Assembly (NCBI RefSeq): GCF_036127095.1
Contig: NZ_CP108006.1
Span: 2,232,001 to 2,296,000, forward strand
Length of the DNA stretch: 64,000 bases
DNA from: Streptomyces sp. NBC_00335
GTDB lineage: Bacteria > Actinomycetota > Actinomycetes > Streptomycetales > Streptomycetaceae
Direction: 5' to 3'
Below the pieces are notes generated by a model. It did not search any database and had not been told where the DNA came from. It worked only from the letters and a program-made list of their open reading frames with translations. This document shows, one piece after another, positions 62,134 to 64,000 of the stretch. How positions within the stretch are numbered: the first letter of the stretch is position 1; each line of letters starts with the position of its first letter. A program made the translations under genes and the position numbers.

Positions 62134-62739
62134 TCAAATCCCCCCGTCCTGTTCCGTATCCTGCCCCCGCAGATTCTCGCGGAGTTCGCTCGCGAGCAGC
62201 TCGAGCACTGTCCGTGCACTCTCCCTACGGATTTCCGCGCGGGAGCCGTTCAACCTCAGCCGGGCCGTTTTCCTGACCCCGGGACCCGCCACGGCGATGA
62301 AAACGGTGCCCACCGGCTGCCCGTCCTGCGGGGCGGGACCGGCCACTCCGGTGGTCGCGATGCCCCAGGAGGCGCCGAGCACCCGCCGCACGCCGGCCGC
62401 CATCTCCTCCGCGACCTGCGGGTTCACCGCGCCCTGGGCCGCGAGCAGCCCGGCGTCCACGCCCAGCACCTGGTGCTTGAGCTCGGTCGCGTACGCCGTG
62501 ACGGACCCGCGGAAGGACTTGGAGGCGCCCGGGACGGACGTGAGCTCCGCGGCCACCATGCCGCCGGTCAGCGACTCCGCAACAGCAACCGTACCGTTAC
62601 TCTCCGCGAGGAGTCGCAGCACGTCGGCCGCAACAGCCTCGCCGTCCCCGGCAGCCCCCGCGGCATTCCGCGGCGCTTCACCGGCCATCGAAGATCCACC
62701 CGCCTCTTGCACCACCGCGTCATCCCCCGGCAGGTTCAC
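62134..62739 (-). CDS. cinA: CinA C-terminal-type nicotinamide-nucleotide amidohydrolase
   Basis: 201 residues, the stand-alone C-terminal domain that deamidates NMN in pyridine nucleotide salvage. Conserved TVAVAESLTGGMVAAELT, SFRGSVTAYATELK and GIATTGVAGPAPQDGQPVGTVF are present. The GTG at 62739 overlaps the pgsA stop (GTGA); an ATG at 62688 with GGTGGAT before it would give 184 residues and is the alternative. Confidence 0.92.
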   Translation of the reverse strand: MNLPGDDAVVQEAGGSSMAGEAPRNAAGAAGDGEAVAADVLRLLAESNGTVAVAESLTGGMVAAELTSVPGASKSFRGSVTAYATELKHQVLGVDAGLLAAQGAVNPQVAEEMAAGVRRVLGASWGIATTGVAGPAPQDGQPVGTVFIAVAGPGVRKTARLRLNGSRAEIRRESARTVLELLASELRENLRGQDTEQDGGI

Positions 62740-63392
62740 CGCGCGGCACGCTCCGCGGCGAGCCCCTTGCGCCGGAGCACGACCGCCTGCCTGATGTAGT
62801 CCAAACCGGTGACGACGGTCAGGACGACGGCGGCCGCCATCACCCAGAACCGCAGCGTCGCCAGCGGCCCGGTCAGCGCGAGCACGTACATGCCCACCGC
62901 CACGCCCTGGGTCAGGGTCTTCAGCTTCCCGCCCCGGCTCGCCGGGATCACTCCGTACCTGATGACCCAGAAACGCATGAGCGTGATCCCGAGTTCCCGG
63001 CCGAGGATCACCCCGGTCACCCACCAGGGCAGATCGCCGAGCCACGACAGACACACCAATGCCGACCCCATGATCGCCTTGTCGGCGATGGGGTCGGCGA
63101 TCTTCCCGAAGTCGGTGACCAGGTTGTACGTACGGGCCAGATGCCCGTCGAAGATGTCGGTGATCATGGCGACGGCGAACGCCGCCCACGCCAGCGCCCG
63201 CCAGACGGGGTCGTAGCCCCCGTCGGCGAGCAGCAGCATCACGAATCCCGGCACCAGGACCAGCCGGATCATCGTCAGGATGTTGGCGATGTTCCACAGG
63301 CTGGCCTGATTGACGGCCGCGGCGCCCAGCTTCGCGCCGGGCGCGGGCCGGCGGCCGGTCCCGCCCGCCGCAGATGCCGGGGCTCCGGTCAT
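62736..63392 (-). CDS. pgsA: CDP-diacylglycerol-glycerol-3-phosphate phosphatidyltransferase family protein
   Basis: 218 residues. The CDP-alcohol phosphotransferase motif is complete: DIFDGHLAR, then [12 protein letters not shown] (D-G-x2-A-R-x8-G-x3-D-x3-D). Several hydrophobic helices follow. It makes phosphatidylglycerol phosphate or a related lipid at the membrane. The first ~25 residues are Ala/Gly/Pro-rich. Its ATG overlaps the rimO stop (ATGA) and its stop overlaps cinA, so three genes are coupled. Confidence 0.93.
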   Translation of the reverse strand: MTGAPASAAGGTGRRPAPGAKLGAAAVNQASLWNIANILTMIRLVLVPGFVMLLLADGGYDPVWRALAWAAFAVAMITDIFDGHLARTYNLVTDFGKIADPIADKAIMGSALVCLSWLGDLPWWVTGVILGRELGITLMRFWVIRYGVIPASRGGKLKTLTQGVAVGMYVLALTGPLATLRFWVMAAAVVLTVVTGLDYIRQAVVLRRKGLAAERAAR

Positions 63393-64000
63393 CCGGCCGC
63401 CTCCTCAAGATCCACGCCCAGGGGCTCCGCCACCAGGTCCACACCCAGGGTGCCGACCACCTTCGCCGTGACGATACGCCCCGGGACCAGGCCCGCGCCG
63501 TCCGTGAAGACGACCTGGCCGTCGGTCTCGGGTGCCTGGTGGGCGGCGCGCCCGTAGGCACCCTCGCCGTCCTCCGCCTCGTCGATCGGGACGACCGTCT
63601 CGACGAGCACCTCCAGCGTCTCCCCGATCCGCTCCTCCGCGCGCTGCGAAGTGAGCTCCTCGGCGAGGCGCTGCATGTGGGCGAGGCGCTCGGCGATGGT
63701 GTCGGCGTCCAGCTTGTTCTCGTACGTGACGGCCTCGGTGCCGTCCTCGTCGGAGTAGCCGAAGACGCCGATGGCGTCGAGCCGCGCACTGGTGAGGAAG
63801 CGCTCCAGCTCGGCGAAGTCCGACTCCTTCTCGCCGGGGAAGCCGACGATGAAGTTGGACCGGACGCCGGCCGTCGGGGCCTTGGAGCGGATGGTGTCCA
63901 GCAGTTCCAGGAACCGGTCGGTGTCACCGAAGCGGCGCATGGCGCGCAGCACGTCGGGGGCCGAGTGCTGGAAGGAGAGGTCGAAGTACGGGACGACCTT
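63389..64000 (-). CDS. rimO: Ribosomal protein S12 methylthiotransferase RimO (C-terminal part)
   Basis: 203 residues visible; the N-terminus with both iron-sulfur sites is beyond the right edge. [21 protein letters not shown] is characteristic of RimO rather than MiaB, followed by [31 protein letters not shown] and a TRAM-like domain from about [12 protein letters not shown]. RimO methylthiolates Asp89 (E. coli numbering) of S12. First visible gene of the rimO-pgsA-cinA run. Confidence 0.93.
   Translation of the reverse strand, partial: KVVPYFDLSFQHSAPDVLRAMRRFGDTDRFLELLDTIRSKAPTAGVRSNFIVGFPGEKESDFAELERFLTSARLDAIGVFGYSDEDGTEAVTYENKLDADTIAERLAHMQRLAEELTSQRAEERIGETLEVLVETVVPIDEAEDGEGAYGRAAHQAPETDGQVVFTDGAGLVPGRIVTAKVVGTLGVDLVAEPLGVDLEEAAG

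Overview
The window is high-GC actinobacterial chromosome, almost certainly Streptomyces or a close relative. Signs are the very strong GC bias at third codon positions, GTG starts, GGAGG-type ribosome sites, and a housekeeping order (siderophore genes, hflX, rsh, dapF, miaA, miaB, gluRK-gluABCD, recX-recA, lhr, nei-type glycosylase, clgR, cinA, pgsA, rimO) that I recall as typical of Streptomyces core chromosomes. No phage, insertion sequence, tRNA, rRNA or CRISPR array was seen.

Left part (1-18.4 kb). An NIS siderophore synthetase (IucA/IucC family) runs off the left edge behind a PLP aminotransferase, in one minus-strand operon. The synthetase reads in frame through about 900 codons of Pro/Ala/Ser-rich repeats before its recognisable domain starts. 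Then come a secreted trypsin-like protease, hflX, an M1 metallopeptidase, a bifunctional-type (p)ppGpp synthetase/hydrolase, dapF, a membrane protein, miaA, two tiny proteins (one an MT0933-like antitoxin), a LigB-like protein, miaB and an orphan TAXI-type binding protein.

Centre (18.4-31.8 kb). This is an N-glycan degradation locus built as two divergent operons. Leftward: GH38 alpha-mannosidase, LacI regulator, ROK sugar kinase. Rightward: GH5 (subfamily 18-like) beta-mannosidase, Tat-exported GH85 endo-beta-N-acetylglucosaminidase, second GH38 alpha-mannosidase. Together they would cut high-mannose glycans from glycoproteins outside the cell and dismantle them inside. No transporter for the freed glycan is in the locus.

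31.8-37.8 kb holds a two-component system (gluK, gluR) next to the glutamate ABC transporter gluABCD. 37.9-40.6 kb holds a flavin monooxygenase, then a short leader peptide ending in a Cys-rich tail, a cysteine dioxygenase and a rhodanese, which looks like a cysteine-responsive attenuation unit. 40.6-41.2 kb is a non-coding block with a large inverted repeat.

41.2-64 kb: an orphan FtsX-like permease, recX-recA with an SOS-box promoter, a 2'-5' RNA ligase-like protein, a Clp_N/HTH protein on an apparently leaderless, self-operated promoter, an AI-2E permease, AzlCD branched-chain amino acid exporter, a nucleotidyltransferase, a GNAT-DUF2716 fusion with an AraC regulator, the giant helicase Lhr, a repeat-rich 0.8 kb spacer, a Nei/Fpg glycosylase, an SDR on another leaderless promoter, and the clgR, cinA, pgsA, rimO run at the right edge. 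Starts were chosen from visible ribosome sites; motif and family calls are by eye, without database searches.
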